6,943 nt of DNA from Ruminococcaceae bacterium UBA7030 (lineage in GTDB: Bacteria; Bacillota; Clostridia; Oscillospirales; Acutalibacteraceae), in contig DLBD01000122.1 of NCBI GenBank assembly GCA_002494125.1, forward strand, positions 1-6,943, written 5' to 3'. Within the stretch, counting starts at the first letter, position 1; the number at the start of each line of letters is the position of its first letter. The notes beneath the pieces were generated by a model. That model made no database searches, was not told the origin of the DNA, and saw only the letters and a list, made by a program, of their open reading frames with translations. The position numbers were made by a program, and so were the translations under genes. Below are positions 1 through 6,813 of this stretch, piece by piece.

Positions 1-1362
1 GAGGTTATCGGCATACCCTGTATGGACGCACCGCGCGTAAGTGCAAAGACAGGTGAAAATGTTGAGGAAGTGCTTGAATATATTGTTAATGAAATCAAGC
101 CGCCGCAGGGTGATGACAATAAACCGCTTAAGGCTCTAATATTTGACTCGGTGTATGATTCATACCGCGGAGTCATTGTTTATGTCCGTATTATGGACGG
201 AAAGATTAAAGCGGGAGATACTATGCGTATGATGGCAACGGGCGCAGAGTTCAATGTTGTTGAGGTTGGTTATATGCGCGCCACTTCTATGGAAAAAGCA
301 AATGAGCTTTGTGCCGGCGAGGTTGGTTATATAACAGCGTCAATTAAAACTGTCAGCGATGCAAGAGTCGGCGATACCGTAACCCTTGCAGCAAATCCCG
401 CACCCGAGGCGCTTCCGGGCTATCGCAAGGTAAATCCAATGGTTTTCTGCGGAGTTTATCCTGCTGACGGCGCCGACTATGAGGCGCTTCGTGACGCACT
501 TGAAAAGCTTCAGCTTAACGATGCCTCACTTTCATACGAGCCTGAAACATCGGGTGCGCTCGGTTTCGGTTTTCGTTGCGGCTTTCTTGGTCTTCTCCAC
601 CTTGAAATAATTGAAGAAAGGCTTGAAAGGGAGTACAATCTTGACCTTATCACCACAGTGCCGAGCGTTGTTTATAAAATATATCTTACAGACGGCACAA
701 TGGTTGAAATTGATAATCCTACAAATTATCCTGACCCTGCTTATATCGACTACTGCGAGGAGCCGTTTGCCGATGCGCATATCTATGTGCCGAGCGAATT
801 TGTCGGTACTATTATGGATATGTGCCAGGAAAGAAGAGGCGTGTTCAAGGATATGAATTACATCACTCCTGACAGAGTTGATATTCACTATGAGCTTCCT
901 CTTAATGAAATCATTTACGATTTCTTTGACGCTCTTAAGTCGAGAACAAGGGGATATGCATCCTTCGACTACGAAATTTCCGATTACAGAAGAAGCGAAC
1001 TTTGTAAGGTCGACGTTCTTCTCAACGGAGATATAATCGACGCACTTTCATTTATTATTCACAGGGAAAAGGCATATCAGCGTGCGAGAAAAATTGCAGA
1101 GCAGCTTAAAAAACATATACCTCGTCACCTTTTTGAAATTCCTATTCAGGTTGCAATCGGCGGTAAGGTTATTGCAAGAGAAACTGTTAAGGCGCTTCGT
1201 AAGGACGTGCTTGCAAAGTGCTACGGCGGTGACGTAACGAGAAAGAAAAAGCTTCTTGAAAAGCAGAAGGAGGGTAAAAAGCGTATGCGCCAGTTTGGAA
1301 CCGTAGAGGTTCCTCAGGAGGCGTTCCTCGCTGTACTCAAGCTCTCCTCCGACGATGAGTAA
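1..1362 (+). CDS. lepA: Elongation factor 4 (LepA), 5'-truncated by window edge
   Basis: LepA/EF4 is a translational GTPase that binds the ribosome and promotes back-translocation or remodelling of stalled or mis-translocated complexes; it acts in the cytosol and at the membrane. The reading frame is open from base 1, so the ATG at 22 is internal and about 150 N-terminal residues (G1-G4 motifs of the GTPase domain) lie outside the window. Visible residues, counted from base 1: the G5 motif SAKTG at 14-18; the beta-barrel domain II from about 40 to 130; the LepA hallmark GFGFRCGFLGLLH at 188-200; and the LepA-specific C-terminal domain with LAKCYGGD at 404-411, a Lys-rich stretch, then VPQEAFLAVL near the end. 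The 453 residues seen plus the missing part fit the usual family length of about 600. There is no frameshift, and the C-terminus ends normally at TAA 1360-1362, followed by a terminator. Family assignment is secure. Confidence 0.97.
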   Translation, partial: EVIGIPCMDAPRVSAKTGENVEEVLEYIVNEIKPPQGDDNKPLKALIFDSVYDSYRGVIVYVRIMDGKIKAGDTMRMMATGAEFNVVEVGYMRATSMEKANELCAGEVGYITASIKTVSDARVGDTVTLAANPAPEALPGYRKVNPMVFCGVYPADGADYEALRDALEKLQLNDASLSYEPETSGALGFGFRCGFLGLLHLEIIEERLEREYNLDLITTVPSVVYKIYLTDGTMVEIDNPTNYPDPAYIDYCEEPFADAHIYVPSEFVGTIMDMCQERRGVFKDMNYITPDRVDIHYELPLNEIIYDFFDALKSRTRGYASFDYEISDYRRSELCKVDVLLNGDIIDALSFIIHREKAYQRARKIAEQLKKHIPRHLFEIPIQVAIGGKVIARETVKALRKDVLAKCYGGDVTRKKKLLEKQKEGKKRMRQFGTVEVPQEAFLAVLKLSSDDE

Positions 1363-1390
1363 TATAGTAGAAACTATTATTTATAATTAA

Positions 1391-1431
1391 AATAGAGAAA
1401 AGCCTAATTATTAGACTTTTCTCTATTTTTT
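1391..1431 (+). terminator. Intrinsic terminator of lepA
   Basis: The left arm (1391-1407) and right arm (1411-1427) form a 17-bp stem with one C/A mismatch, closed by a 3-nt loop (TTA), and followed by a run of six T at 1426-1431. It starts 28 nt after the lepA stop codon. The stem is AT-rich but long. It separates lepA transcription from the downstream lipoprotein gene. The left flank is not A-rich enough to make it a good terminator on the other strand. Confidence 0.9.
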
Positions 1432-1501
1432 GTTCATAATTTAGTTCTAAAAGTGTTTTATTTTCATTTACAATATTCAGTAAATCTTAATTTAATTTGC
1501 T

Positions 1502-1529
1502 TTTTCAGTTAAAAAATGTCCTGTATCAT
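1502..1529 (+). promoter_or_regulatory. Candidate sigma-A promoter for the lipoprotein gene
   Basis: The best hexamer pair in the AT-rich spacer after the lepA terminator is TTTTCA (1502-1507, 4/6 to TTGACA), 16 bp, TATCAT (1524-1529, 5/6 to TATAAT). Transcription would start near 1536 and give a leader of about 37 nt before the ATG at 1573. An alternative -10, TACAAT at 1469-1474, has only a 3/6 partner. Because lepA ends in a strong terminator a promoter must lie in this spacer, but which hexamers are used is uncertain in such AT-rich DNA. Confidence 0.3.
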
Positions 1530-1558
1530 TCTTGTTGTAAAGGGAAAACCCCAAGGCG

Positions 1559-1564
1559 AAAGGA
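1559..1564 (+). promoter_or_regulatory. Ribosome binding site that decides the lipoprotein start
   Basis: AAAGGA lies 8 nt upstream of the ATG at 1573. The other in-frame starts fit less well: the ATG at 1564 overlaps this motif, and the ATG at 1516 has only AT-rich sequence before it and would add a non-signal-like extension. The chosen start puts a Lys-rich n-region directly before the hydrophobic core, as expected for a lipoprotein signal peptide. Confidence 0.7.
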
Positions 1565-1572
1565 TGAAACTT

Positions 1573-3255
1573 ATGAAAAAGAAAAACATTAAAAAACTAT
1601 TATCTATATTATGTGTTACGGCTATGGTGACAGCACTCTTCTTCGGCTGCAGTAAGGCTGAAACAAAAGAAGTTACCGCTGTATCGGCTGATGCCGGCAC
1701 TGTTGCGGTTGCAACAGCAACGAGAGTAAGCGATATAATTGATGAAAACGATATGTTCTCCGACAAAGATCTTGACCCGTCGTATACAGCAAGCGAGGCT
1801 TCAACAATTACTCTTAAAGATTCTGCCTCAACCTCTGACAGCTCATTTGTAACTATTGACGGCGACACAATCACTATAACGGCAGAGGGTATTTACGAAA
1901 TATCAGGCTCTCTTTCAAACGGACAGATTATTGTCGATGTCGCTGACGAAAATGCAAAGGTGCAGCTTGTATTTGACGGCGTTGATATAAACTGCGAAAC
2001 AAGTGCAGCGGTTTATGTAAAGCAGGCTGACAAGGTATTTATCACACTTGCAGACGGTTCAAAGAATACGCTTTCAAACAGCTCCGATTTTGTTCAGACA
2101 GACGACAACAATGTAAACGCAGTTATTTATTCAAGGGACGACCTTACACTAAACGGAAGCGGTTCCCTTACAGTTAATGCAAAGTACGGTCACGCAATAT
2201 CTTCAAAGGATGACCTTAAGCTTTGCGGCGGAACTTATGTTATAAACGCTGATGAGAAAAACGGACTTGATGCAAATGACAGCGTAAGAATTACGTCTTC
2301 AAATATAACAATTACCTCGGTAAACGATGCAATCCACGCAGATAATGACGAGGACGAAACGCAGGGCTTTGTATATATTAAGGACGGCACTGTAACTATT
2401 AATGCAGAGGATGACGGAATTCACGCAAGCGCTGCAATACTCATCAAAGACGGCACGGTTGATATTCAAAAGAGTACTGAAGGCGTTGAGGCAAGAATGA
2501 TTGAGGTGCAGGGCGGCACAGTTGATGTTGTTGCAAGCGATGACGGTTTTAACGCTTCAAGCGGAAGTTCTACAACATCAACTACAACTACTACCGACCA
2601 AACGGCAGTTTCAACGAACAGCACCGAAACAGAAGTAATTGAAACGGCGTATGGTGCCGAAAGACCTGATATGTCAAGCGAAATGCCAAGCGGCGAAGCA
2701 CCGTCAGGCAATATGCAGCAGGGTGATATGGCAGGCGGCGGAATGATGGATACCGACTCAAGCTGCTACCTCCTTATTTCCGGCGGAGTTGTAACGGTAA
2801 ATGCAGATGGTGACGGACTTGACTCAAACGGCTATATGTATATAGCAGGTGGTTATACGGTTGTTTACGGTCCTACAAATTCGGGAAACGGCGCACTTGA
2901 TTCAGGTGTATCTATCGAAGTTTCAGGCGGTACCGTTATCGCACTCGGCGCTTCCGGTATGGCTGAAGGCTTTTCAGACAGCTCAACACAGGGAGCAATC
3001 CTTTGCAATAGCGTAAGCGGTAGCAAGGGCGACACAGTAACGCTAACAGATTCAAACGGCAACGAGATTATAAGCATTGAATCGCTTAAAAGCTTTGGCT
3101 CAGTTGCAATAAGTACACCTGACATAACACAGGGCAGCACTTATACAATATCAGCAGGAAGCACGTCGGCAGATATTGAAATGTCATCACTTGTTTATAC
3201 CGACTCACAGGGTAATATGATGGGCGGCGGTATGCAGGGCGGCCGTGGATTTTAA
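1573..3255 (+). CDS. Secreted lipoprotein, carbohydrate-binding beta-helix (Cthe_2159-like)
   Basis: The 560-residue product starts with a lipoprotein signal peptide: MKKKNIKK, a hydrophobic core over residues 9-24, and a slightly degenerate lipobox FFGC with Cys26 as the lipidation site, so it should be anchored on the outer face of the membrane. From about residue 85 the protein is built of short repeats alternating beta-strand-like stretches with Gly-Gly/Asp-Gly turns and motifs such as DGIHA, DGFNA and DGLDS. This matches the Cthe_2159 family (Pfam PF14262, formerly DUF4353), whose founder is a calcium-binding parallel beta-helix that binds cellulose and pectin-like polysaccharides. Acidic Asp/Asn-rich turns could bind calcium here (inference). 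A low-complexity linker at about 329-396 splits the repeats into a large and a small block, and the tail is Gly/Met-rich (MMGGGMQGGRGF). No catalytic motif is visible. Many relatives sit beside VTC-type polyphosphate polymerase or CotH genes, but none is present here. The ligand is unknown. Confidence 0.85.
   Translation: MKKKNIKKLLSILCVTAMVTALFFGCSKAETKEVTAVSADAGTVAVATATRVSDIIDENDMFSDKDLDPSYTASEASTITLKDSASTSDSSFVTIDGDTITITAEGIYEISGSLSNGQIIVDVADENAKVQLVFDGVDINCETSAAVYVKQADKVFITLADGSKNTLSNSSDFVQTDDNNVNAVIYSRDDLTLNGSGSLTVNAKYGHAISSKDDLKLCGGTYVINADEKNGLDANDSVRITSSNITITSVNDAIHADNDEDETQGFVYIKDGTVTINAEDDGIHASAAILIKDGTVDIQKSTEGVEARMIEVQGGTVDVVASDDGFNASSGSSTTSTTTTTDQTAVSTNSTETEVIETAYGAERPDMSSEMPSGEAPSGNMQQGDMAGGGMMDTDSSCYLLISGGVVTVNADGDGLDSNGYMYIAGGYTVVYGPTNSGNGALDSGVSIEVSGGTVIALGASGMAEGFSDSSTQGAILCNSVSGSKGDTVTLTDSNGNEIISIESLKSFGSVAISTPDITQGSTYTISAGSTSADIEMSSLVYTDSQGNMMGGGMQGGRGF
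2557..2760 (+). other. Low-complexity linker inside the beta-helix lipoprotein
   Basis: The region encodes residues about 329-396. It starts with a Ser/Thr tract (SSGSSTTSTTTTT at 329-341), continues with a Thr/Glu-rich stretch, and ends in a Met/Pro/Gly-rich part with MPSGEAPSGNMQ and GDMAGGGMMD. Canonical beta-helix repeats stop before it and resume after it at the CYLLISGG segment. It is probably flexible and surface exposed. The Ser/Thr tract could be glycosylated, but the sequence does not prove this. Confidence 0.7.
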
Positions 3256-3259
3256 TAAT

Positions 3260-3280
3260 AACAAACTATAGTTTGTTTTT
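3260..3280 (+). terminator. Short palindrome with T-run after the lipoprotein gene
   Basis: A perfect 18-bp palindrome (AACAAACTATAGTTTGTT, 3260-3277) begins 5 nt after the stop codon and runs into TTTTT (3276-3280). As RNA it could fold into a weak AT-rich hairpin followed by U residues, consistent with a first, weak terminator ahead of the stronger hairpin at 3311. Perfect symmetry with no spacer is also the form of a protein binding site, though a position after a stop codon argues for termination. Confidence 0.5.
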
Positions 3281-3303
3281 ATATAATTTTTCTTCCCCCA
3301 AAT

Positions 3304-3350
3304 AAAAAAACGAAAGCACCGACTCCTATGAGTCGGTGCTTTCGCTTTTA
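3304..3350. terminator. Bidirectional intrinsic terminator between convergent genes
   Basis: The arms CGAAAGCACCGACTC (3311-3325) and its perfect reverse complement (3330-3344) make a 15-bp stem with a 4-nt loop (CTAT). On the plus strand it is followed by CTTTTAT. On the minus strand it is followed by seven T (from the A-run 3304-3310), so it is strongest for the minus-strand zinc-ribbon gene, whose stop codon (3348-3350) is only 3 nt from the stem. It can also stop read-through from the lipoprotein gene. Confidence 0.93.
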
Positions 3351-4154
3351 TATTGAATTTTCTTCAACCCATACTCGGTATTTATCCTGAATATGAAACA
3401 GGAAAAGCTGGGCGATGGTAATTCCGAAGTAAACGTAAACTGCTCCAAGCGAAAGAAGAATGAAAATATCAAACGGTACTATGGAAAGTGCCATAATGAT
3501 AATGTTAAAGATAAGTGCAATAATTTCAAATATCAGAAATATTCCGCTTGAAATACACATTGGTAGCGGTGAGAATTTCTTTTTTAGGTAGAATATAAAC
3601 GCAAACACAAGTACGACTATCATTGATACTGCAACGATAAGTCTTATCGTAAGCGCCATAATAATGTACCAGTCGTGAGGAAGGCTTACGCCGGCAAGAA
3701 GCGTTTTGATCAGCCAAACTATACCGAGTATGTTATATACGAGTTCAAAAACCATAAACGTACTCAGCGAGATCAAAGTGAGCTTCTTGTCAAGCTTTCC
3801 GCTAATTGCAAAAAAGAGCATAGCGGCGAACATTACAGTAAACACAACGTCAATAACCGTCTTAAAGCCGTATTGATGACCGGTCACAAAATCATTTACA
3901 GCACTTGCAAGATAGTATGCAAGAAGAATTGAATACATAACAATTCCCGTGATTTTAAGCGGAAGCTTTGACGGCCTTTTCATCTTCTTTTCGGGCTTAA
4001 CTGCTTTAATTGTAAGAACCGGCTTTTCGCCCTGGGGTATCTCACTTTCCTGAGAGTAAAGACTCGGGACATATACATTTGGTACCACACTTTCACAGTG
4101 CGGGCATTTTTCCGTTCTTTCCTCTATTTCCTTGCCGCATTTTTGACAGTACAT
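3348..4154 (-). CDS. Zinc-ribbon membrane protein of unknown function
   Basis: The 268-residue product opens with a compact zinc ribbon: CQKC (Cys3, Cys6) and CPHC (Cys17, Cys20), the four-cysteine pattern of the zinc-ribbon domains found at the N-terminus of many Bacillota membrane proteins. A polar, Lys/Pro-rich linker (about 25-65) follows, then six hydrophobic segments predicted to cross the membrane (about 66-86, 99-117, 125-149, 163-190, 200-226 and 229-253) and a short charged tail. The linker is positively charged just before the first segment, which suggests that the ribbon stays in the cytoplasm (inference). No catalytic or transporter motif is recognisable, so the role is unknown. 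It follows the nitroreductase-like gene by 11 nt on the same strand and appears co-transcribed and translationally coupled with it. A strong terminator lies 3 nt after its stop codon. The start is supported by GAGGAG 6 nt upstream. Confidence 0.85.
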   Translation of the reverse strand: MYCQKCGKEIEERTEKCPHCESVVPNVYVPSLYSQESEIPQGEKPVLTIKAVKPEKKMKRPSKLPLKITGIVMYSILLAYYLASAVNDFVTGHQYGFKTVIDVVFTVMFAAMLFFAISGKLDKKLTLISLSTFMVFELVYNILGIVWLIKTLLAGVSLPHDWYIIMALTIRLIVAVSMIVVLVFAFIFYLKKKFSPLPMCISSGIFLIFEIIALIFNIIIMALSIVPFDIFILLSLGAVYVYFGITIAQLFLFHIQDKYRVWVEENSI

Positions 4155-4160
4155 ATTTTT

Positions 4161-4166
4161 CTCCTC
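4161..4166 (-). promoter_or_regulatory. Ribosome binding site of the zinc-ribbon gene, touching the upstream stop
   Basis: On the minus strand GAGGAG stands 6 nt before the ATG at 4154-4152. Its first base (4166) is the last base of the TAG stop codon of the nitroreductase-like gene. Ribosomes terminating on the upstream gene therefore sit on this site, the usual arrangement for translational coupling. Confidence 0.85.
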
Positions 4167-4939
4167 TATTCGTCCTGCATATCGTTTTCGGGAAACTTTA
4201 TAACCTTGTTATCATCCGGGATAAACTTTCCCTGAATATTCCATTTGCCTGTAATACCCTTTGCTTTTGCGCCGAGATTAAAATGAAGCTGCGCAATGCC
4301 GAATTCGATGCTTTTGTCCGAATACGGCTCATCAACATATGCTGAAATAATACCGTTTTCATATTTGAAATGGATTGCTCTTCTGTTTGCGTCGCTCGGT
4401 GCTTTTTCAACAAGCTTCATCGCATATGCGTATTCCTCGGGAAGCTTTGCGTCTGACACTTCAAACATTTTTTGGTAAGGTTTGTTCTGATTGTGTGCCA
4501 TATTGTAAAGAGTCTTTTCTTTAAGGCTGAGCTTATCCTTAACGTATCCGATTGCGATAATCCCGTAAAGTCTTGTCGTTTTTGGTATTTTAATAATTGA
4601 AAGCACCTTGTTTTCGTCATAGGTACCTGTAACCCAGCAGGTGCCGAGTCCGTGATGAACGCACTGAAGCACAATGCTTTCACCCCAGTAGCCGCAGCTT
4701 ATTCTGGTCTTTTCGCTGTCGTCACCGCATACCGCTATTGCGCAAAATTTTCCCGAAAGGGTTTTTGAAGCCGATGAGCAGTCGTCAATAAATATAAACT
4801 GAGCGCCCTCCTGTTTATTATTTATAATATCAACAAGCTCTTTTAATACAGCCCTTGTTTCCTCATCGGGAAGGCGTGGACGAAACGTGCGCCTTGATGT
4901 TCGATTTTCTATTGCAGTAATATATTCCTGATTTGTCAT
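4166..4939 (-). CDS. Nitroreductase-like flavoprotein, TM1586 type
   Basis: The 257-residue product resembles the putative nitroreductases of the TM1586 group (Pfam PF14512), in which one chain carries two related halves and imitates the dimer formed by ordinary nitroreductases. First half: NRTSRRTF at 12-19, equivalent to the Arg/Ser-rich FMN-phosphate-binding segment of nitroreductases; GYWGESIVLQ at 83-92, opening the core helix; and HHGLGTCWVTG at 95-105. Second half: KAPSDANRRAIHF at 179-191, a degenerate counterpart of the first motif, and FGIAQLHFNLGAKAKG at 213-228, a counterpart of the core helix. By family it should bind FMN in the cytoplasm and reduce an unknown substrate with NAD(P)H; substrate and activity are not shown by the sequence. 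A weak GGGAT motif lies 8 nt before the ATG. A good promoter lies just upstream, and the zinc-ribbon gene follows within 11 nt. Confidence 0.82.
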   Translation of the reverse strand: MTNQEYITAIENRTSRRTFRPRLPDEETRAVLKELVDIINNKQEGAQFIFIDDCSSASKTLSGKFCAIAVCGDDSEKTRISCGYWGESIVLQCVHHGLGTCWVTGTYDENKVLSIIKIPKTTRLYGIIAIGYVKDKLSLKEKTLYNMAHNQNKPYQKMFEVSDAKLPEEYAYAMKLVEKAPSDANRRAIHFKYENGIISAYVDEPYSDKSIEFGIAQLHFNLGAKAKGITGKWNIQGKFIPDDNKVIKFPENDMQDE

Positions 4940-4971
4940 AGAAGTACATCCCGTTTAATTGATATGAATGT

Positions 4972-5000
4972 ATTATACCATAATTATATATCAAACTCAA
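4972..5000 (-). promoter_or_regulatory. Sigma-A promoter for the nitroreductase/zinc-ribbon pair
   Basis: On the minus strand TTGAGT (5000-4995, 4/6 to TTGACA) is followed after exactly 17 bp by a perfect TATAAT (4977-4972), preceded by TG one base upstream (TGG-TATAAT, an extended -10). Transcription would start near 4965, giving a leader of about 26 nt. The -35 element lies within the last codons of asnB, so the downstream pair can be expressed independently of it. This is the best promoter match seen in the window. Confidence 0.75.
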
Positions 5001-6807
5001 CATTGTAATTCTTAATCCAGACATATATCTGATAGATATATGCAAGTACCTGCGGCGCTCTCATAAGCTGACCGTAATAAGGCTCTGTCATCGAATCGGG
5101 ATTTTCAATAAGCGCTTCTATAGCCATAGGATTTATAAATTCGCTAAGAGCACAGTTCTTGTCATATATTGCTTTTCTTGCAAGCTCGCTTACAAGTGCA
5201 AAGTATACCGGGTTGTGCGTTTTTGGATAAGGGCTCTTTTTTCGCCAAACAATCTCCTTCGGCAGTTCCTTTTCGAAAGCCTTTCGCAGAATTCCTTTCT
5301 CCCTGCCGTCATATGCCTTTATGCTCCACGGCATATTGTATGCGTATTCAACGAGCCGCCAATCGCAAAACGGAACTCTTACCTCAAGCGATGCCTCCAT
5401 ACTCATAACATCTTTTCTGTAGAGAAGGGTTTGCATAAACCAGTTGAGATTGAGAACAAACATCTCCTTCATTCTTTTTTCAAGGGGAGAGTCACTTTCG
5501 AGATATGAGGTGCTTTTTACCGTTTTATCATATGCATTTTGAAGATATTCCTCTCCGCTTTTGAGAAAACCGTCCTTAAGAATACTGCGCTTTACGTCTG
5601 TGCTTCTTGACCATGGAAAACATTCTTCAAAAAGAATTTCCTTTCTGTGATACCAGGGATATCCGCCGAATATTTCGTCGGCACATTCACCTGAAAGGCA
5701 TACTGTGAAATTCTTTTTAACCTCTCTGCAGAAAAGAAGAAGGGAAGAGTCAATGTCAGCGAAAGCCGGAACCCCCCTTGCAACTGCAGCATCATAAAGG
5801 GCTTTTGCAACCTCACTGTTATCAAGTATTATGTTATGGTGGTTTGAGCCGATAGCACCGGAAATAAGAGAAATATAATCCGAATCCTTGTTTGGCTGGA
5901 AGAGGCTTTTTTCGAAATACTTGTCGTTGTCGGTATAATCAACTGAATATGTGTCAAGTACCTTTCCTCTTTTTCTGTATTCATCGCTCGCAAGCTTTGA
6001 AATGATTGAGGAATCAAGACCGCCGCTTAAAAACGTCGCAAGCGGCGCATCTGATATAAGCTGTCTTTTAATAGCGTCGCTTACAAGAAAATGTGTGTGT
6101 TCAAGCGCTTCGCTTTCGTTTTCCTCAAACTCTTTTGCCTCGAGCGACCAGTATCGTTTAATCTCAAATCTGTTGCCTTTTACAGTCATCGTACATGCAG
6201 GAGCAAGCTCGCTTATATCTCTGAAAATTCCCGTACCTATTGATTTTGCAGGGCCGAGCATAAATATTTCGTTAAGTCCGTTTTCGTCAACGACAGGCTT
6301 TATCTGCGGTATGCACAAAAGCGTCTGAATTCTGCTGGCAAATGCAAAAAGACCGCTCTTCTTTGCGTAATATAACGGCTTTACGCCGATTCTGTCTCGA
6401 CAAAGGAAAAGCTCGTTATTTTCTTTGTTCATAATGGCGTAAGCAAAAATGCCGTTAAGCTTTTTCGGACTTTCATTGCCCCACTTGTCATACGCCTTAA
6501 GAACAACTTCAGTGTCACAATGTGTGTTAAACTTATATCCGTATGCTTCAAGCTCGCGTCGTATTTCCTGAGTGTTGTAAAGCTCGCCGTTATAAACGAT
6601 CACATATTTTCCGAAATGCATAGGTTGTGCACCGTTTTCAATGTCTATTACTGCAAGGCGTCTGTGAATAAGCGCAGCGCTTTGTGTTATATACTCTCCT
6701 TTACCGTCCGGCCCTCTGAGTTTTAGTGTTGCGCTCATTTTCTCAATAAGTTTTTTCTCGCTTCTCAAATCTGTTTTGTCTGTAAGTATTCCTGCGATAC
6801 CGCACAT
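4984..6807 (-). CDS. asnB: Asparagine synthetase B, glutamine-hydrolysing
   Basis: AsnB makes asparagine from aspartate, ATP and glutamine in the cytosol. The N-terminal class II glutaminase domain (about 2-190) starts MCGIAGI, where Cys2 becomes the N-terminal nucleophile after Met removal; it continues with RGPDG at 31-35, HRRLAVID at 48-55, YNGELYN at 72-78 and DTE at 98-100. The synthetase domain (about 235-590) has the ATP-binding PP-loop SGGLDSS at 261-267, SGECADEIFGGY at 372-383 (Glu374 aligns with the catalytic Glu of E. coli AsnB) and KSPYPKTHNP at 524-533. At 607 residues it is close to Bacillus AsnB/AsnO and longer than E. coli AsnB. A GTG at 6816 would add three residues before Met, but it lies in the ribosome binding site and would bury the nucleophile, so 6807 is the start. 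A Cys replaces the usual Gly after Glu374. No terminator separates it from the next gene. Both active sites look intact. Confidence 0.96.
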   Translation of the reverse strand: MCGIAGILTDKTDLRSEKKLIEKMSATLKLRGPDGKGEYITQSAALIHRRLAVIDIENGAQPMHFGKYVIVYNGELYNTQEIRRELEAYGYKFNTHCDTEVVLKAYDKWGNESPKKLNGIFAYAIMNKENNELFLCRDRIGVKPLYYAKKSGLFAFASRIQTLLCIPQIKPVVDENGLNEIFMLGPAKSIGTGIFRDISELAPACTMTVKGNRFEIKRYWSLEAKEFEENESEALEHTHFLVSDAIKRQLISDAPLATFLSGGLDSSIISKLASDEYRKRGKVLDTYSVDYTDNDKYFEKSLFQPNKDSDYISLISGAIGSNHHNIILDNSEVAKALYDAAVARGVPAFADIDSSLLLFCREVKKNFTVCLSGECADEIFGGYPWYHRKEILFEECFPWSRSTDVKRSILKDGFLKSGEEYLQNAYDKTVKSTSYLESDSPLEKRMKEMFVLNLNWFMQTLLYRKDVMSMEASLEVRVPFCDWRLVEYAYNMPWSIKAYDGREKGILRKAFEKELPKEIVWRKKSPYPKTHNPVYFALVSELARKAIYDKNCALSEFINPMAIEALIENPDSMTEPYYGQLMRAPQVLAYIYQIYVWIKNYNVEFDI

Positions 6808-6813
6808 AAAAAT

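Noticed and set aside
532..888. Minus-strand open frame of 118 codons within lepA
   Set aside because: It lies opposite highly conserved LepA sequence, has no ribosome binding site, and shows a shadow-like composition.
1516..1572. Longer N-terminus of the lipoprotein from ATG 1516 or ATG 1564
   Set aside because: No ribosome binding site precedes 1516 and the extra residues are unlike a signal peptide n-region. The ATG at 1564 overlaps the AAAGGA motif that is correctly spaced for 1573.
1509..1874. Antisense open frame opposite the lipoprotein N-terminus, 121 codons
   Set aside because: It is a mirror of the repetitive Ser/Thr/Asp coding strand, has no plausible ribosome binding site, and matches no recognisable family.
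4079..4345. Plus-strand open frame of 88 codons across the zinc-ribbon/nitroreductase junction
   Set aside because: It crosses two well-supported minus-strand genes and has no family resemblance and no promoter or ribosome binding site of note.
5951..6328. Plus-strand open frame of 125 codons inside asnB
   Set aside because: It is fully opposite the conserved AsnB synthetase and glutaminase coding sequence. Its Ser/Phe-rich composition is typical of a complementary-strand shadow.
4984..6807. AsnB as a tailoring enzyme of a lasso peptide or other natural-product cluster
   Set aside because: Its glutaminase domain is intact and no precursor peptide, protease or transporter gene is nearby, so ordinary asparagine synthesis is the simpler reading.
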